A stretch of DNA of 64,000 bases from an uncultured Actinomycetes bacterium. Its GTDB lineage: Bacteria; Actinomycetota; Actinomycetes; Mycobacteriales; Nakamurellaceae. Positions 8,624 to 18,231 of this stretch are shown here, one piece after another. Where the stretch lies: the NCBI GenBank assembly GCA_937926105.1, contig CALANS010000138.1:1-64000 (forward strand), given 5' to 3'. The notes under the pieces were generated by a model. The model did no database searches. It was not told the DNA's origin and saw only the letters and a list, made by a program, of their open reading frames with translations. The translations under genes were made by a program, and so were the position numbers. Numbering within the stretch: position 1 is the stretch's first letter; the number at the start of each line of letters is the position of its first letter.

Positions 8624-10513
8624 GTGACCCACGCCGCCCGCACCGCCTCGATCTCGCACCGGACCACGTTCACCCCGCCCGAACGGATCCGGAACTTCTG
8701 CATCATCGCGCACATCGACCACGGCAAGTCCACCCTGGCCGACCGGATGCTGCAGCTCACCGGTGTGGTAGACGCGCGCTCCATGCGGGCTCAGTACCTG
8801 GACCGGATGGACATCGAGCGGGAACGCGGCATCACCATCAAGGCGCAGAACGTGCGCCTGCCCTGGTCCGTGACCGGCGCCGGAGACGCAGTCGGCTCCG
8901 TCACCGATTACGTGCTGCACCTGATCGACACCCCCGGCCACGTCGATTTCACCTATGAGGTGTCCCGCTCGCTGGCCGCCTGCGAGGGCGCGGTGTTGCT
9001 GGTGGACGCGGCGCAGGGCATCGAGGCGCAGACCCTGGCCAACCTGTACTTGGCGCTGGAGAACGACCTGGCGATCATCCCGGTGCTCAACAAGATTGAC
9101 CTGCCGGCCGCCCAGCCCGACCGGTACGCCGAGGAGATCGCGCACATCCTGGGCGGATCCGCCGACGACGTGCTGCGGGTGTCCGGAAAGACCGGCGAGG
9201 GTGTCGCCGAACTGCTGGACCGGGTGGTCGCCGAGGTACCCGCCCCGGTCGGTGACCCGGACGGACCGGCCCGCGCGATGATCTTCGACTCGGTCTACGA
9301 CATCTATCGCGGCGTGATCACCTACATCCGGGTGGTAGACGGCCGGATCACCCCCCGCGAGCGCATCCAAATGATGTCCACCCGCGCCACCCACGAGTTG
9401 CTGGAGGTCGGTGTCATCTCCCCGGACCCGATCCCCACCCAGGGACTCGGCGTCGGCGAGGTCGGGTATCTGATCACCGGGGTCAAGGACGTCCGGCAGT
9501 CGAAGGTCGGCGACACCGTCACGGCCGCCGTCAAGGGAGCGACGAAGCCTCTGGGCGGCTACCGGGAACCGAAGCCCATGGTGTATTCCGGGCTGTACCC
9601 GATCGACGGGTCGGATTACCCGCTGCTGCGCGACGCGCTGGATAAGCTGCGCCTCAACGATGCCGCGCTGCACTACGAGCCGGAGACCTCCAGCGCGCTC
9701 GGGTTCGGGTTTCGCTGCGGGTTTCTCGGCCTGCTGCACCTGGAGATCACTCGAGATCGGCTGGAACGCGAATTCGACCTGGAGCTGATCTCCACCGCGC
9801 CGAACGTGGTTTACGGCGTCACGATGGAGGACGGGACCGAACACGTCGTGACGAACCCGTCGGACTGGCCGGCCGGGAAGATGGCCGAGGTTCGTGAGCC
9901 GATGGTGCGGTGCACCGTCATCTCGCCCAGCGACTACATCGGCGCGATCATGGAGCTGTGCCAGTCCCGGCGAGGGGCGTTGCAGGGCATGGATTACCTG
10001 TCCGAGTCTCGGGTCGAGTTGCGCTATCAGATGCCGCTGGCGGAGATCATCTTCGACTTCTTCGACGCGCTCAAGTCCCGCACCCGCGGGTACGCGTCGT
10101 TGGACTACGAGGAGACCGGGACGCAGGTGGCCGACCTGGTGAAGGTCGACATCCTGCTGCAGGGGGAGACCGTTGATGCGTTCAGCGCGATCGTGCACCG
10201 GGACGCCGCCTACTCCTACGGCACGGCGATGACGGCGAAGCTGCGCGAGCTCATCCCGCGGCAACAGTTCGAGGTGCCGATCCAGGCGGCGGTCGGGTCG
10301 AGAATCATTGCGCGGGAGAACATCCGGGCGCTGCGTAAGGACGTGCTGGCCAAGTGCTACGGCGGCGACATCACCCGCAAGCGCAAACTGCTGGAGAAGC
10401 AGAAGGAGGGCAAGAAGCGGATGAAGATGGTCGGCAGGGTTGAGGTGCCGCAGGAGGCCTTCATCGCCGCGCTGGCCACCGACTCGCCGTCGGCGAAGGA
10501 CGCCAAAAAATAG
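8624..10513 (+). CDS. lepA: Elongation factor 4 (ribosomal back-translocase GTPase)
   Basis: A 629-residue translational GTPase, full length for LepA/EF4. The G domain shows [10 protein letters not shown] (P-loop), the switch region with [12 protein letters not shown] and NKIDLP. It continues through the EF-G-like domains to the LepA-specific C-terminal domain, with [19 protein letters not shown] and [10 protein letters not shown] near the end. LepA acts on stalled or mis-translocated ribosomes. GTG 8624 is chosen because the upstream reading, though open, overlaps the divergent gene's promoter side and is low-complexity. The ribosome binding site is modest (GGAG at 8607-8610). Confidence 0.96.
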   Translation: MTHAARTASISHRTTFTPPERIRNFCIIAHIDHGKSTLADRMLQLTGVVDARSMRAQYLDRMDIERERGITIKAQNVRLPWSVTGAGDAVGSVTDYVLHLIDTPGHVDFTYEVSRSLAACEGAVLLVDAAQGIEAQTLANLYLALENDLAIIPVLNKIDLPAAQPDRYAEEIAHILGGSADDVLRVSGKTGEGVAELLDRVVAEVPAPVGDPDGPARAMIFDSVYDIYRGVITYIRVVDGRITPRERIQMMSTRATHELLEVGVISPDPIPTQGLGVGEVGYLITGVKDVRQSKVGDTVTAAVKGATKPLGGYREPKPMVYSGLYPIDGSDYPLLRDALDKLRLNDAALHYEPETSSALGFGFRCGFLGLLHLEITRDRLEREFDLELISTAPNVVYGVTMEDGTEHVVTNPSDWPAGKMAEVREPMVRCTVISPSDYIGAIMELCQSRRGALQGMDYLSESRVELRYQMPLAEIIFDFFDALKSRTRGYASLDYEETGTQVADLVKVDILLQGETVDAFSAIVHRDAAYSYGTAMTAKLRELIPRQQFEVPIQAAVGSRIIARENIRALRKDVLAKCYGGDITRKRKLLEKQKEGKKRMKMVGRVEVPQEAFIAALATDSPSAKDAKK

Positions 10514-10538
10514 CGGTGACGACGAACGGGGGCCGACG

Positions 10539-11486
10539 GTGTACCAGATAGCGGCGACGCCCCGACCCCGCTGGGAGCAGCTGCCGGCCGCGGTGCGGCA
10601 GCGGATCTCGAGTGCTGTTGGGTCGTCGGTGACATCGGCGAGATCCGCGACCGCGGGGTTCAGCAACGGATTCGCCGGCTCGCTGGTGTTGGACGACGGG
10701 CGCTGGGCCTTTGTCAAGGCGATCGCCGAGAACACCAATCCGGTCGGTGCGCAGTTGTACCGTGACGAAGCGCTCGTGCTGGCGCAGATGCCGGGAGAGG
10801 CGCCGGTGCCCGGTCTGCTGGCCTGGTTCGATGAGGACGTGGCCAGCGATCGGTGGGTGTGTCTGCTGATCGAGCACATCGACGGCCGCGCGCCCGACCT
10901 GCGCCGGCCCGGCGAGGTCGACCGGCTCGTCGATCTCACGATACGACTGGCCGATTTCGACCCCTGCCCGATTCCGGGCCTGCCCGCTCTCGCCGACGAT
11001 GCGGCGACGTTCGACCGCTGGCGCCATGTTGATGGTGCCGACCCGGGTCTCGGCTCGTACGACCCTTGGCTCTGCCGGCACCTGGAGCGGGTCATCGCGA
11101 CCGCGTCCGGCTGGTCGGCGGCGATCGACGGATCCGCGCTCACCCATGGGGACCTCCGGCCGGACAACATCCTCGTGACCGACCAGGGTGCCTGGGCGGT
11201 CGATTGGCCGAGCGCCGCCGTGGGCGCGCCGTGGGTCGACACCCTGCTGATGCTTCCCGCGCTCGCCATGCTGGAGGCCGGCCCAGCCCCCGCCGGGGTG
11301 GCACGGACACACCCGTTGCTCACCGGCGGCGACCCCGCGGCGATCGACACCGCGTTGGCCGCCGCCCTCGGCTACTTCGTCACCAGCTCGTTGCTCGACC
11401 CGCCACCGGGATTGCCGACGGTCAGGGCGTTTCAGCGCGCCCAGGCCGAGGTGCTGCTGCGGTGGCTGCGGGAGCGGTGGGACTGA
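10539..11486 (+). CDS. Aminoglycoside phosphotransferase-family kinase
   Basis: A 315-residue kinase-like protein of the APH/choline-kinase family. The catalytic loop LTHGDLRPDNILV and the following VDWPSAAVGAPWVD (metal-binding Asp) are both intact at about residues 205-235. The N-terminal lobe is less conserved. GTG 10539 follows GGGGG at 10528-10532. It lies 25 bp after lepA on the same strand. APH-fold kinases include resistance enzymes and small-metabolite kinases. Nothing here decides the substrate, so resistance should not be assumed. Confidence 0.8.
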   Translation: MYQIAATPRPRWEQLPAAVRQRISSAVGSSVTSARSATAGFSNGFAGSLVLDDGRWAFVKAIAENTNPVGAQLYRDEALVLAQMPGEAPVPGLLAWFDEDVASDRWVCLLIEHIDGRAPDLRRPGEVDRLVDLTIRLADFDPCPIPGLPALADDAATFDRWRHVDGADPGLGSYDPWLCRHLERVIATASGWSAAIDGSALTHGDLRPDNILVTDQGAWAVDWPSAAVGAPWVDTLLMLPALAMLEAGPAPAGVARTHPLLTGGDPAAIDTALAAALGYFVTSSLLDPPPGLPTVRAFQRAQAEVLLRWLRERWD

Positions 11487-11489
11487 GCC

Positions 11490-12002
11490 CTACCTGGATC
11501 GCGGGGCACCGACATCGCGCCGCACACAGGACCCGCGGTGTCGGCTGATGACGAGCACGATGGCGCCGATCACCAGCACCGGAATCACCAGGTGTACGAG
11601 GAGGTGAACCAGCGCGCCGATCAGCAGCAGCCCGCCGATCACCGCCAGCACCATGAGCGCCGGATGCGCTCGACCACGTGCCGGACGGCGGGCCGTCTGC
11701 CACAGCGAGCCCACGGCGTAGCGTGCCTCGGCGCCGAACGCACCCCCCGCGAAGGAGCCACCACCGGACCCCTCGCTGCCCCGGACTCGTTGGTCCGCGG
11801 CGCCGCCGTCGTCGAACCGAGGCCCGCCATCCGGCAGATCGGCGAACAGCGGACCGAAGTCGTCCCGGTAGACCGCGCCGTAGGCCTTGGCCAGCCGCTC
11901 GTCGTACTCGGACAGGCTCAGCCTGCCGGCCGCGTGATGGTCGGCCAGCATGTCCGCGACCAGTTGCCGGTCGGCGTCGCTGGCGCGCATGTTCGTGGTC
12001 AT
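11490..12002 (-). CDS. DUF1707 domain membrane protein
   Basis: A 170-residue protein. The first 55 residues fit the DUF1707 domain: MRASDADRQLVADMLADH, then GRLSLSEYDERL and AYGAVYRDDFGPLFADLP. A Gly-rich linker follows, then two hydrophobic segments near the C-terminus (about residues 115-155) that likely anchor it in the membrane. ATG 12002 has AAGGGG about 8 nt upstream and begins directly at the domain. The function of DUF1707 proteins is not established. It converges with the APH-like gene, whose stop is 4 bp away. Confidence 0.82.
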   Translation of the reverse strand: MTTNMRASDADRQLVADMLADHHAAGRLSLSEYDERLAKAYGAVYRDDFGPLFADLPDGGPRFDDGGAADQRVRGSEGSGGGSFAGGAFGAEARYAVGSLWQTARRPARGRAHPALMVLAVIGGLLLIGALVHLLVHLVIPVLVIGAIVLVISRHRGSCVRRDVGAPRSR

Positions 12003-12116
12003 CGATGGGCCCCTTCTCGCACCTCGGGTTGCCGGCCGGGATTCTCCGTCGGCATCGCCAGCTCCCGCTGGCCACTCCATGGTTGCCTCGCGGCGCCGCC
12101 GAGCCATCCGGGTTGT

Positions 12117-12143
12117 CCCGGAATTCCGGGCCAGGGTGCCCTG
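12117..12143. terminator. Two short palindromes after the rqlH stop
   Basis: A perfect 14-bp palindrome, cccggaattccggg, lies at 12117-12130. A second small hairpin, caggg-tg-ccctg, lies at 12132-12143, directly downstream of the rqlH stop on the minus strand. No T-run follows, so any termination function would not be classical. The palindromes could equally be incidental. Confidence 0.3.
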
Positions 12144-12144
12144 A

Positions 12145-14244
12145 CTACGGCCGGCGGTGGATCACCAGGGGGAGCACCGCCGCCGCTCCCTCGCTGCGCA
12201 GCTTGGAGGCGGCGATGGTCACCGGCCACAGCGACGAGGTGGCGTCCGCCACGAGCAGCACCACCCGGCCGGTGATCGCGGCCGGGTCGGGCACCCCGAT
12301 GGCCTTCGCCCAGAATGCCGCCTCCGCTGCGGAGGTGAGGTCGGCGGGCGCGGTCCCGGTGAGGGACAGCTCGGCAGTCTCCAGCCGGCCGACGGTCGAG
12401 ATCCGCTGCGCCAGACCTGCCGTGAGCTTCCGGAAGCCGGCCGACGGCAGCCCCGCCACCACCTCCGGCCGGGCAGGCCAGTCCCGTCGCCAGGCGGCCA
12501 GCAGCGCCACCACGGCATCGACCAGCTCGTCCGGCGGGCCGGCATCCGCCCCGCCGAACACCTGCGCCACGAGCTCCCGCCACTCTGGTGCGTCGGCGAC
12601 AATCAGCGCACGTCCGACCTCCGGCTGCTCCGACGCGGGAATCCGGCCGCGGGGCCCGAAGGCCCCACCCGGCCACATCTTGCGAGGCTGCACCAGGTGC
12701 GTCTGGGTCCGCAGCACACCGGCCACCGACCGGGTCACGTCGATGTCCGGCTCCGCCGGAAGCCCGTCCGGCAGCGAGCCGGTGCACACGCTGCACCGGC
12801 CGCACGGCGCCGCGCTCGGATCATCCAGCGCCTCCTGCAGCAGGTGCATCAGGCAGCGCCGCCCGCGGGTGTAGTCCCGCATGATCGCCGCCTCGCGCCG
12901 GCGCAACTCGACCACCGCCTCGTAGTGCGCCGCGTCGTAGATCCATTCCGTGCCGGTGCGCCGCCAGCCATCCCGGGTTCGCTCGACCACGCCGTCCACT
13001 GAGAGCTGTTTGAGCATCAGCTCCACCCGGGTGCGCCGCAGCCCCGATTCCGCCTCCAGCGCGACCACGCTTGCCGCATCGTCCCCCTGCCCCGGGGTGA
13101 CATCCAGCAGCCGGGCCACCTGCGCCGGGTCCGGGATCGACGCGGTGGCGAAGTAGTCCCACACGCCCTCGTCGGCGGTGGACGACAGCAGCATGACCAC
13201 CGCGTGGTCGATGCCCCGCCCGGCCCGGCCCACCTGCTGGTAGTAGGACACCGGCGACGGTGGCGCACCCACGTGCACGCAGAAGCCGAGATCCGGCTTG
13301 TCGTAGCCCATCCCGAGCGCCGAGGTGGCGATCAACGCCTTGAGCTCGTTACCCCGCAGGGCATCCTCCAGTCGCTCGCGTTCCGCGCCGTCCAGCTGAC
13401 CGGTGTAGGCGGCCACCCGAACGGTCCCGCGGTGGTGCTCGACGATCGCCGCCGCCAGTCGCTCGGCATCCGCGACGGTCAGGGCGTAGACAATGCCGGA
13501 GCCGGGCAGCGACGGCAGGTTCTGCACCACCCAGGCGAACCGTTGCAGCGGGGTCAGCGAGTCGATCACGGCCAACTGCAGGCTGGATCGTGCCAGCGGC
13601 CCGCGCAGCACCAGGGTCTGCTCGCCCAGCTGCGCCGCCACATCCATGGTGACGCGTTCGTTCGCCGTCGCGGTGGTGGCCAGCACCGGCGTCGCCGGAT
13701 TCAGGGCGCGCAGCGTGTCGGCGACCCGCCGGTAGTCCGGCCGGAAGTCGTGCCCCCAGTCCGACACCGCGTGCGCCTCGTCGACCACCAGCTGGCCGAG
13801 CCGGCCGGCCAGCGCGTCCAACACGCGAGCACCGAAGCCGGGATTGGCCAGCCGCTCCGGGGACACCAGCAGCACGTCGATCGCGCCATCCCGCAGCTCG
13901 GACTCGATGGCATCCCAGTCGCCGACGTTGGACGAGTTCAGGGTGGCCGCCCGCAGCCCCGCCCGACCCGCGGCCACCACCTGATCGCGCATCAGCGACA
14001 GCAGGGGAGAGACCACCAGCGTCGGGCCGGCCCCTTCGGCCCGCCGGATCGCCGTGGCCACCCAGTACACCGCCGACTTGCCCCAGCCTGTCGCCTGCAC
14101 CACCAGCACCCGGGCGCCCGGCCGCAGCAGCCCCGTCACCGCCGCTAGCTGGTCCTCGCGCAGCGATGCGCCGTCGCCGGCCAGCGCGGCGATTACCCGG
14201 TCGGCCACCTGCTGCTGCCCGGGTGTCAGGGTGGGTGCGTTCAT
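12145..14244 (-). CDS. rqlH: RecQ-like DNA helicase with ComF-like C-terminus (RqlH type)
   Basis: A 699-residue SF2 helicase, close to the 691 residues known for Mycobacterium smegmatis RqlH. The RecQ-like core has the ATP-binding motif VQATGWGKSAVYW, VVDEAHAVSDWGHDFRPDYR (motif II plus aromatic loop) and YYQQVGRAGRG (motif VI). A tetracysteine zinc site spans about residues 460-490 (GRRCLMH, then CGRCSVC). There is no HRDC domain. The C-terminus ends in a phosphoribosyltransferase/ComF-like segment, VVLLVADATSSLWPV and AAVLPLVIHRRP, with degenerate active-site residues. The predicted role is 3'-5' DNA unwinding in repair or recombination. Confidence 0.9.
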   Translation of the reverse strand: MNAPTLTPGQQQVADRVIAALAGDGASLREDQLAAVTGLLRPGARVLVVQATGWGKSAVYWVATAIRRAEGAGPTLVVSPLLSLMRDQVVAAGRAGLRAATLNSSNVGDWDAIESELRDGAIDVLLVSPERLANPGFGARVLDALAGRLGQLVVDEAHAVSDWGHDFRPDYRRVADTLRALNPATPVLATTATANERVTMDVAAQLGEQTLVLRGPLARSSLQLAVIDSLTPLQRFAWVVQNLPSLPGSGIVYALTVADAERLAAAIVEHHRGTVRVAAYTGQLDGAERERLEDALRGNELKALIATSALGMGYDKPDLGFCVHVGAPPSPVSYYQQVGRAGRGIDHAVVMLLSSTADEGVWDYFATASIPDPAQVARLLDVTPGQGDDAASVVALEAESGLRRTRVELMLKQLSVDGVVERTRDGWRRTGTEWIYDAAHYEAVVELRRREAAIMRDYTRGRRCLMHLLQEALDDPSAAPCGRCSVCTGSLPDGLPAEPDIDVTRSVAGVLRTQTHLVQPRKMWPGGAFGPRGRIPASEQPEVGRALIVADAPEWRELVAQVFGGADAGPPDELVDAVVALLAAWRRDWPARPEVVAGLPSAGFRKLTAGLAQRISTVGRLETAELSLTGTAPADLTSAAEAAFWAKAIGVPDPAAITGRVVLLVADATSSLWPVTIAASKLRSEGAAAVLPLVIHRRP

Positions 14245-14282
14245 GGCCCCACCCTAGGAAGGCGCCCCGACAGGCCGGCCCG

Positions 14283-14903
14283 TCAGCGCAGCAAGCCGCG
14301 CTCGAACGCCACCCGCACCGCCGCCGCCCGGTCTCGGACCCCCAGCTTGGGGTACAGGTGCAGCAGGTGGGTCTTGACGGTCGCCTCGGACACCAGCAGC
14401 TCCCGCGCGACCTCCCGGTTGGTGCCGCCCCGGGCGATCGCCGACAGCACCTGCAGCTCCCGGTCGGTCAGCGCCTCCGCCCGGCCCCGGTCGACCAGGC
14501 TGCGGGCAACGACCGGCGCCAGCACACTCTGCCCGGAGGCCGCGCGCAGCACCGCGTCGATGAGTTCGGCGCGCGGGGTGGCCTTGAGCAGGTAGCCGTC
14601 CGCGCCGGCATCGATCGCGGCGTGGATGTCCCGGTCGGTGTCGTAGGTGGTCAGCACCAGGATCCGGGGCCGGGTGGCGTCGATCGCCCGCAACTCCCGG
14701 ATCGCCGACACCCCATCCCCACCCGGCATGCGCAGGTCCATCAGCACCAGGTCGGGGTCGCTCGCCCGCACCCGGGCCACCGCCTCCCGACCGTCGGCGG
14801 CCTCGCCGATCACCGTCACCCGCTCGTCCCGTTCCAGCATCCCCCGGATCCCGTCGCGCACCACCGGATGGTCGTCCACCACCAACACTCGAACCGCCGT
14901 CAT
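14283..14903 (-). CDS. LuxR/NarL-family response regulator
   Basis: A 206-residue two-component response regulator. The receiver domain has VLVVDDHPVVRDGI (acidic pocket), LVLMDLRMPGGDG (phospho-acceptor Asp) and LLKATPR (conserved Lys). The C-terminal LuxR helix-turn-helix is LTDRELQVLSAIARGGTNRE through SEATVKTHL. It shares ATGA with the 3' end of the kinase gene, so the two are translationally coupled. The likely target is its own ABC/two-component operon or the divergent sensor gene, through the palindrome at 18097-18122. Confidence 0.93.
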   Translation of the reverse strand: MTAVRVLVVDDHPVVRDGIRGMLERDERVTVIGEAADGREAVARVRASDPDLVLMDLRMPGGDGVSAIRELRAIDATRPRILVLTTYDTDRDIHAAIDAGADGYLLKATPRAELIDAVLRAASGQSVLAPVVARSLVDRGRAEALTDRELQVLSAIARGGTNREVARELLVSEATVKTHLLHLYPKLGVRDRAAAVRVAFERGLLR

Positions 14904-16318
14904 CCGGGCACCCCCGCGCTGATCACGCAGCCGCCGCCGGGCTCGGACTCGACGGTCATCGTGCCGCCGGCCAACCGAACCCGCTCGGCCATGCCGGGCA
15001 ACCCGTGACCACCGTCCGCCGAGGGCACCGGCACCGCCGAGGGATCGAAACCCACTCCGTCGTCGTGGATATCCAGCAACACCTCGCCGTCGGAATAGTC
15101 CAGGCTGACCGCGACCCGGCCGGCGTGCGCGTGCCGGGCCGCGTTCGCCAGCGCCTCCTGGGTGACTCGCATCAGCGCGCCGTCGGCGGCCGTGGGCCGC
15201 GGCGTTCCGGACACCCGCACATCCGCGGTGACGTGGTTGACCTGCGACCACTGCTGCACCAGCAGCGACAGGGCGTCCGGTAGGTCGGTGCCTTCCAGCG
15301 CGGGCGGGCGCAGCGCGTTCACGGCCCGCCGTGCCTCGGACAATCCCTGCCGCGCCAGGTCTTTCGCGTTATTGATGCGGCGCCGGGCCGGCGTCGGCAG
15401 CGTGTCGTCGTCGATGGACTCCAGCTGGGTCACGACGGCGACCAGGCCCTGCGCGACGGTATCGTGCAGCTCCCGGGCCAATCGGGCGCGCTCCTCGCGG
15501 ATGCCCGAAACACGGGCCTGGTCCACCAATTGCTCCTGCAACTCGGCGTTGCGCTGCTGCTCGGCCAGCAAGGCCCGGGTCGCCGCGTGCCGACGCATCA
15601 CCGCTTCCTCGCGCCGGTTGGCCATGCCGATCGTCACTACGCCGATCGCAACGTCCAGCAGCAGCAGTCCCACCGTGAGCGACCAGTTGTGCGAGTACTC
15701 GTCGAAGCCGCCGATCTGGACGGCCGTCATCAGGGCGCTGGATCCGACCAGGCCGGCCAGCAGCAGGGGGCCGGTGAAGAAGGTGCCGCAAATGACGTAG
15801 TGCGACCAGATGATCAGCGCGCTGAGTGGGCTGACGGCGATGAGCAGTCCGATCAGCACGCCCTGCACGGTGATGGCGAGGATCCGCCGGGGCAGCGGCG
15901 TCAGATCCCAGGTCTGCCACCACTCCATCCACGCCCAGAGCACCACGACCAGCGCCCCGGCGCTCAGGTGCGCGGCGAGGCCGCCGGCCATCGTGGCCTG
16001 CCCCAGGACCAGCCCTACCAGCAGCAGCAGCCGCAGCACCCAGGGCAGCTTGGTCGTCGAGTACACGGTGTCCGGCCATTCCATCTGCGGCCGGTCCTGC
16101 AGCCAGCGCCCGCGCGGCTCCCATTCTTCGATGCGTCGCCACACCGAGTACGGTGGCAGATCGATGCCGTCCGGCCAGGTCACGGGCAGTGGCCGGTGCC
16201 GGCTGGGCGGTGACGGGCGCGGTGGCACGGGCGGTGACGGAGGCGGTGACGGGGATGCCGCCGATGCCGACACCGCGGCGTCGGCCGGCTGCTTCCCCGT
16301 CACCACCATGGCCACCAT
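14900..16318 (-). CDS. Sensor histidine kinase (NarL/DesK type)
   Basis: A 472-residue membrane histidine kinase. A Pro/Ser-rich cytoplasmic N-terminus (about residues 1-45) precedes several hydrophobic segments between about residues 90 and 225. The dimerisation/phospho-acceptor domain has RARLARELHDTVAQGLVAVV (HisKA_3 type). The ATPase domain shows TQEALANAARHA (N box), DDGVGFDP (G1) and GGHGLPGMAERV (G2). No extracellular sensor domain is obvious, which suits kinases that sense membrane stress or their partner ABC exporter. An ATG at 16309 is an alternative start. Confidence 0.92.
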   Translation of the reverse strand: MVAMVVTGKQPADAAVSASAASPSPPPSPPVPPRPSPPSRHRPLPVTWPDGIDLPPYSVWRRIEEWEPRGRWLQDRPQMEWPDTVYSTTKLPWVLRLLLLVGLVLGQATMAGGLAAHLSAGALVVVLWAWMEWWQTWDLTPLPRRILAITVQGVLIGLLIAVSPLSALIIWSHYVICGTFFTGPLLLAGLVGSSALMTAVQIGGFDEYSHNWSLTVGLLLLDVAIGVVTIGMANRREEAVMRRHAATRALLAEQQRNAELQEQLVDQARVSGIREERARLARELHDTVAQGLVAVVTQLESIDDDTLPTPARRRINNAKDLARQGLSEARRAVNALRPPALEGTDLPDALSLLVQQWSQVNHVTADVRVSGTPRPTAADGALMRVTQEALANAARHAHAGRVAVSLDYSDGEVLLDIHDDGVGFDPSAVPVPSADGGHGLPGMAERVRLAGGTMTVESEPGGGCVISAGVPG

Positions 16319-16346
16319 TGTCGCCGCTTTTCCGTCCTCGAACCCG

Positions 16347-17084
16347 TCACTCCCAGCTGAACTTACGGACCGCCACCACCGACATCACTGCACCCCACAC
16401 GGCCAGCACAACCAGGTGCAGCAGCTGTGGCCAGTGCCCGGAGGCGGCGTCGGTCAGCGCCTGGGTGCCGGCACCGCTCGGCGTGAGGTCGGAGATGCGC
16501 CGCATCCAGTCCGGCATCAGCGGTCGCTGTAGCCACAGCCCTGCGGCGAACTGCAACACGAAAAACAGCACGGTGCCGAAACCGGCCGCCACCTTGGCGT
16601 TGCGGAACAGGCTGGCGATCACCATGCCTAGCCCCAGCAGCGCCCACGCGGTCAACAGGTAGCCGATTCCGAAGCCGACCACGTTCTGCGGCCAGGACGC
16701 CCCGACCAGCGCCGGCACGATCACCATCACCAGCATGCAGCCCACCGACACGGAGAGCGTCAGCGCCAGCTGGGCGAAGAGCAGCAACGCGGGCGAGACC
16801 GGCGTGGTACGCAACCTTTTCAGCACCCCCATCTCGCGGTAGCGGGTCAGCACGTCGGGCAGCGCCTGCACCGCAAGCATGGTGATGGCGAACAGCACCA
16901 GGATGGGCTGGTAGATCGCGAAGAAGCTGAGCCCCCCCAGGGCGTCCGACGGGTGGCGCACCGCCGGGATGGCGGCCAGCACGATCGCCGCGGCGACCGG
17001 CAGGATCGCCGTCCACAGCATCACACCCGGGTTGCGGGCCAACAACTTTGCTTCGCTGCGGATCAGCGCGGTAGCGGCGCTCAT
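16347..17084 (-). CDS. ABC-2 type transporter permease
   Basis: A 245-residue membrane protein with about six hydrophobic segments, typical of ABC-2 export permeases. The pattern YREMGVLKRLRTTPVSPA after the second segment is the conserved cytosolic coupling region of this family. Its start overlaps the ATPase gene by 4 bp (ATGA), and the kinase gene follows 28 bp downstream. With the ATPase it should form a half-plus-half exporter, often for antibiotics or lipids. The cargo cannot be told. Confidence 0.9.
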   Translation of the reverse strand: MSAATALIRSEAKLLARNPGVMLWTAILPVAAAIVLAAIPAVRHPSDALGGLSFFAIYQPILVLFAITMLAVQALPDVLTRYREMGVLKRLRTTPVSPALLLFAQLALTLSVSVGCMLVMVIVPALVGASWPQNVVGFGIGYLLTAWALLGLGMVIASLFRNAKVAAGFGTVLFFVLQFAAGLWLQRPLMPDWMRRISDLTPSGAGTQALTDAASGHWPQLLHLVVLAVWGAVMSVVAVRKFSWE

Positions 17085-18043
17085 GCTCGGACTCCTTCTG
17101 CGGTGCGCGATTCCGTCTGATTGTTGGCGGCGCGATCGCCGTGGGAATCGTCGCGGGTGAGCGCGACGAAGGCGTCGTCCAAGCTGGGCTGGTCCACTCG
17201 CAGCTTGGTGGCCGCGATGCCCCGTTCGTGCAGGGCGATGATCACGGCGCTGGCGACGTTGTCGGTGCCGGTCACCACCGTTCGGTCGCCGGAGTCCGAC
17301 ACGGTGTGCACGTCCGGAAGGGCCTGCAGAAACGCGGGATCAACGGTGGCCGACGGTACGAAGCTCATCCGCTGGTCCGCGACCACGCCGGCGGCCAGGC
17401 CCTCCGGCGTGTCGGCGGCGATGATGCGCCCGCGGTCGATGACCACGACCCGGTCGCACAGCCGCTCGGCCTCCTCCATGAAGTGCGAGACCAGCAGCAG
17501 CGTGACGCCGGTACCGCGCAGATCCTCCAGCAGGCCCCACACCTCCCGCCGGGCGGCCGGGTCTAGCCCGGTGGTCAGCTCGTCCAGGATGGCCACCCGC
17601 GGATTGCCGATCAATGCCAGCGCCACCGACAGTCGCTGCTTCTGGCCGCCGGACAGCTTGCCGAAGTAGCTGCGCAGCTGCGCCGTGAGGCCGAGCCGCT
17701 CGGCCAGCTCGCGCCAGTCCCGGGGGTGGGAGTAGAAGCTGGAGTACAGTTCCAGCGCCTCCGCGACGGTCTGCTTGTCCGGCAGCCGGGACTCCTGTAG
17801 CTGGATCCCCAGCGCCTCCCGGAAGGCGGTGCCCTCCCGGGCCGGGTCCATTCCGGCGACCAGGATGCTGCCGCCGTCGGGGCGGCGTAGCCCGCCGATG
17901 CACTCGACCGTGGTGGTCTTGCCGGCCCCGTTCGGGCCGAGGATGCCGAAGATTTCGCCCTCGGCCACGTCGAAGCTGATGCCGTCGACGACCGTCCGGT
18001 CGCCGTAGTTCTTGCGCAGGGTGCGCACGTCAATCATGGACAT
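17081..18043 (-). CDS. ABC transporter ATP-binding protein (DrrA/CcmA-like exporter type)
   Basis: A 320-residue ABC ATPase. Motifs are GPNGAGKTTT (Walker A), IQLQESRLPDKQTV (Q-loop), KLSGGQKQRLSVALAL (signature), VAILDELTTGLDPAARR (Walker B, with Leu-Thr-Thr in place of the more usual Pro-Thr) and LLLVSHFMEEAERL (switch His). The C-terminal extension of about 90 residues is typical of ATPases in drug and lipid exporters. ATG 18043 has AGGA about 8 nt upstream. It heads a four-gene operon: ATPase, permease, kinase, regulator. Confidence 0.93.
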   Translation of the reverse strand: MSMIDVRTLRKNYGDRTVVDGISFDVAEGEIFGILGPNGAGKTTTVECIGGLRRPDGGSILVAGMDPAREGTAFREALGIQLQESRLPDKQTVAEALELYSSFYSHPRDWRELAERLGLTAQLRSYFGKLSGGQKQRLSVALALIGNPRVAILDELTTGLDPAARREVWGLLEDLRGTGVTLLLVSHFMEEAERLCDRVVVIDRGRIIAADTPEGLAAGVVADQRMSFVPSATVDPAFLQALPDVHTVSDSGDRTVVTGTDNVASAVIIALHERGIAATKLRVDQPSLDDAFVALTRDDSHGDRAANNQTESRTAEGVRA

Positions 18044-18096
18044 GAGCCCATCCTGCCGGGCCGCGCCAGGCCAATACCTCCACCGCTCGGGCAGAT

Positions 18097-18122
18097 CGGC
18101 ATCCACCGATCGGTGGATGCCG
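18097..18122. promoter_or_regulatory. Perfect 26-bp palindrome in divergent promoter region
   Basis: The half-site cggcatccaccga at 18097-18109 is followed immediately by its exact reverse complement at 18110-18122. It sits in the 188-bp gap between the ABC/two-component operon (minus strand) and the putative sensor gene (plus strand). A dyad of this size between divergent genes is the expected place for the LuxR-type regulator encoded at 14283-14903 to bind. That assignment is inference; there is no T-run to suggest a terminator. Confidence 0.6.
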
Positions 18123-18231
18123 GCGGGACTCCGGCCCCTTCCGAGCCGGGTGTCGGGGTAGGCAAAAGTCCACCCCGGTTCGGCCGCCTGCGCCGATGGT
18201 GGCGATCCCGTCCGGCCGCGACCATGGACTC

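Noticed and set aside
8189..11350. A 1053-codon open frame antisense to lepA and its neighbour
   Set aside because: It is His/Arg/Gly-rich without any domain. It mirrors the third-position GC of lepA, whose own frame is fully conserved.
10539..11486. Aminoglycoside resistance gene
   Set aside because: The APH fold is clear, but nothing distinguishes an antibiotic kinase from a metabolic kinase, so resistance is not claimed.
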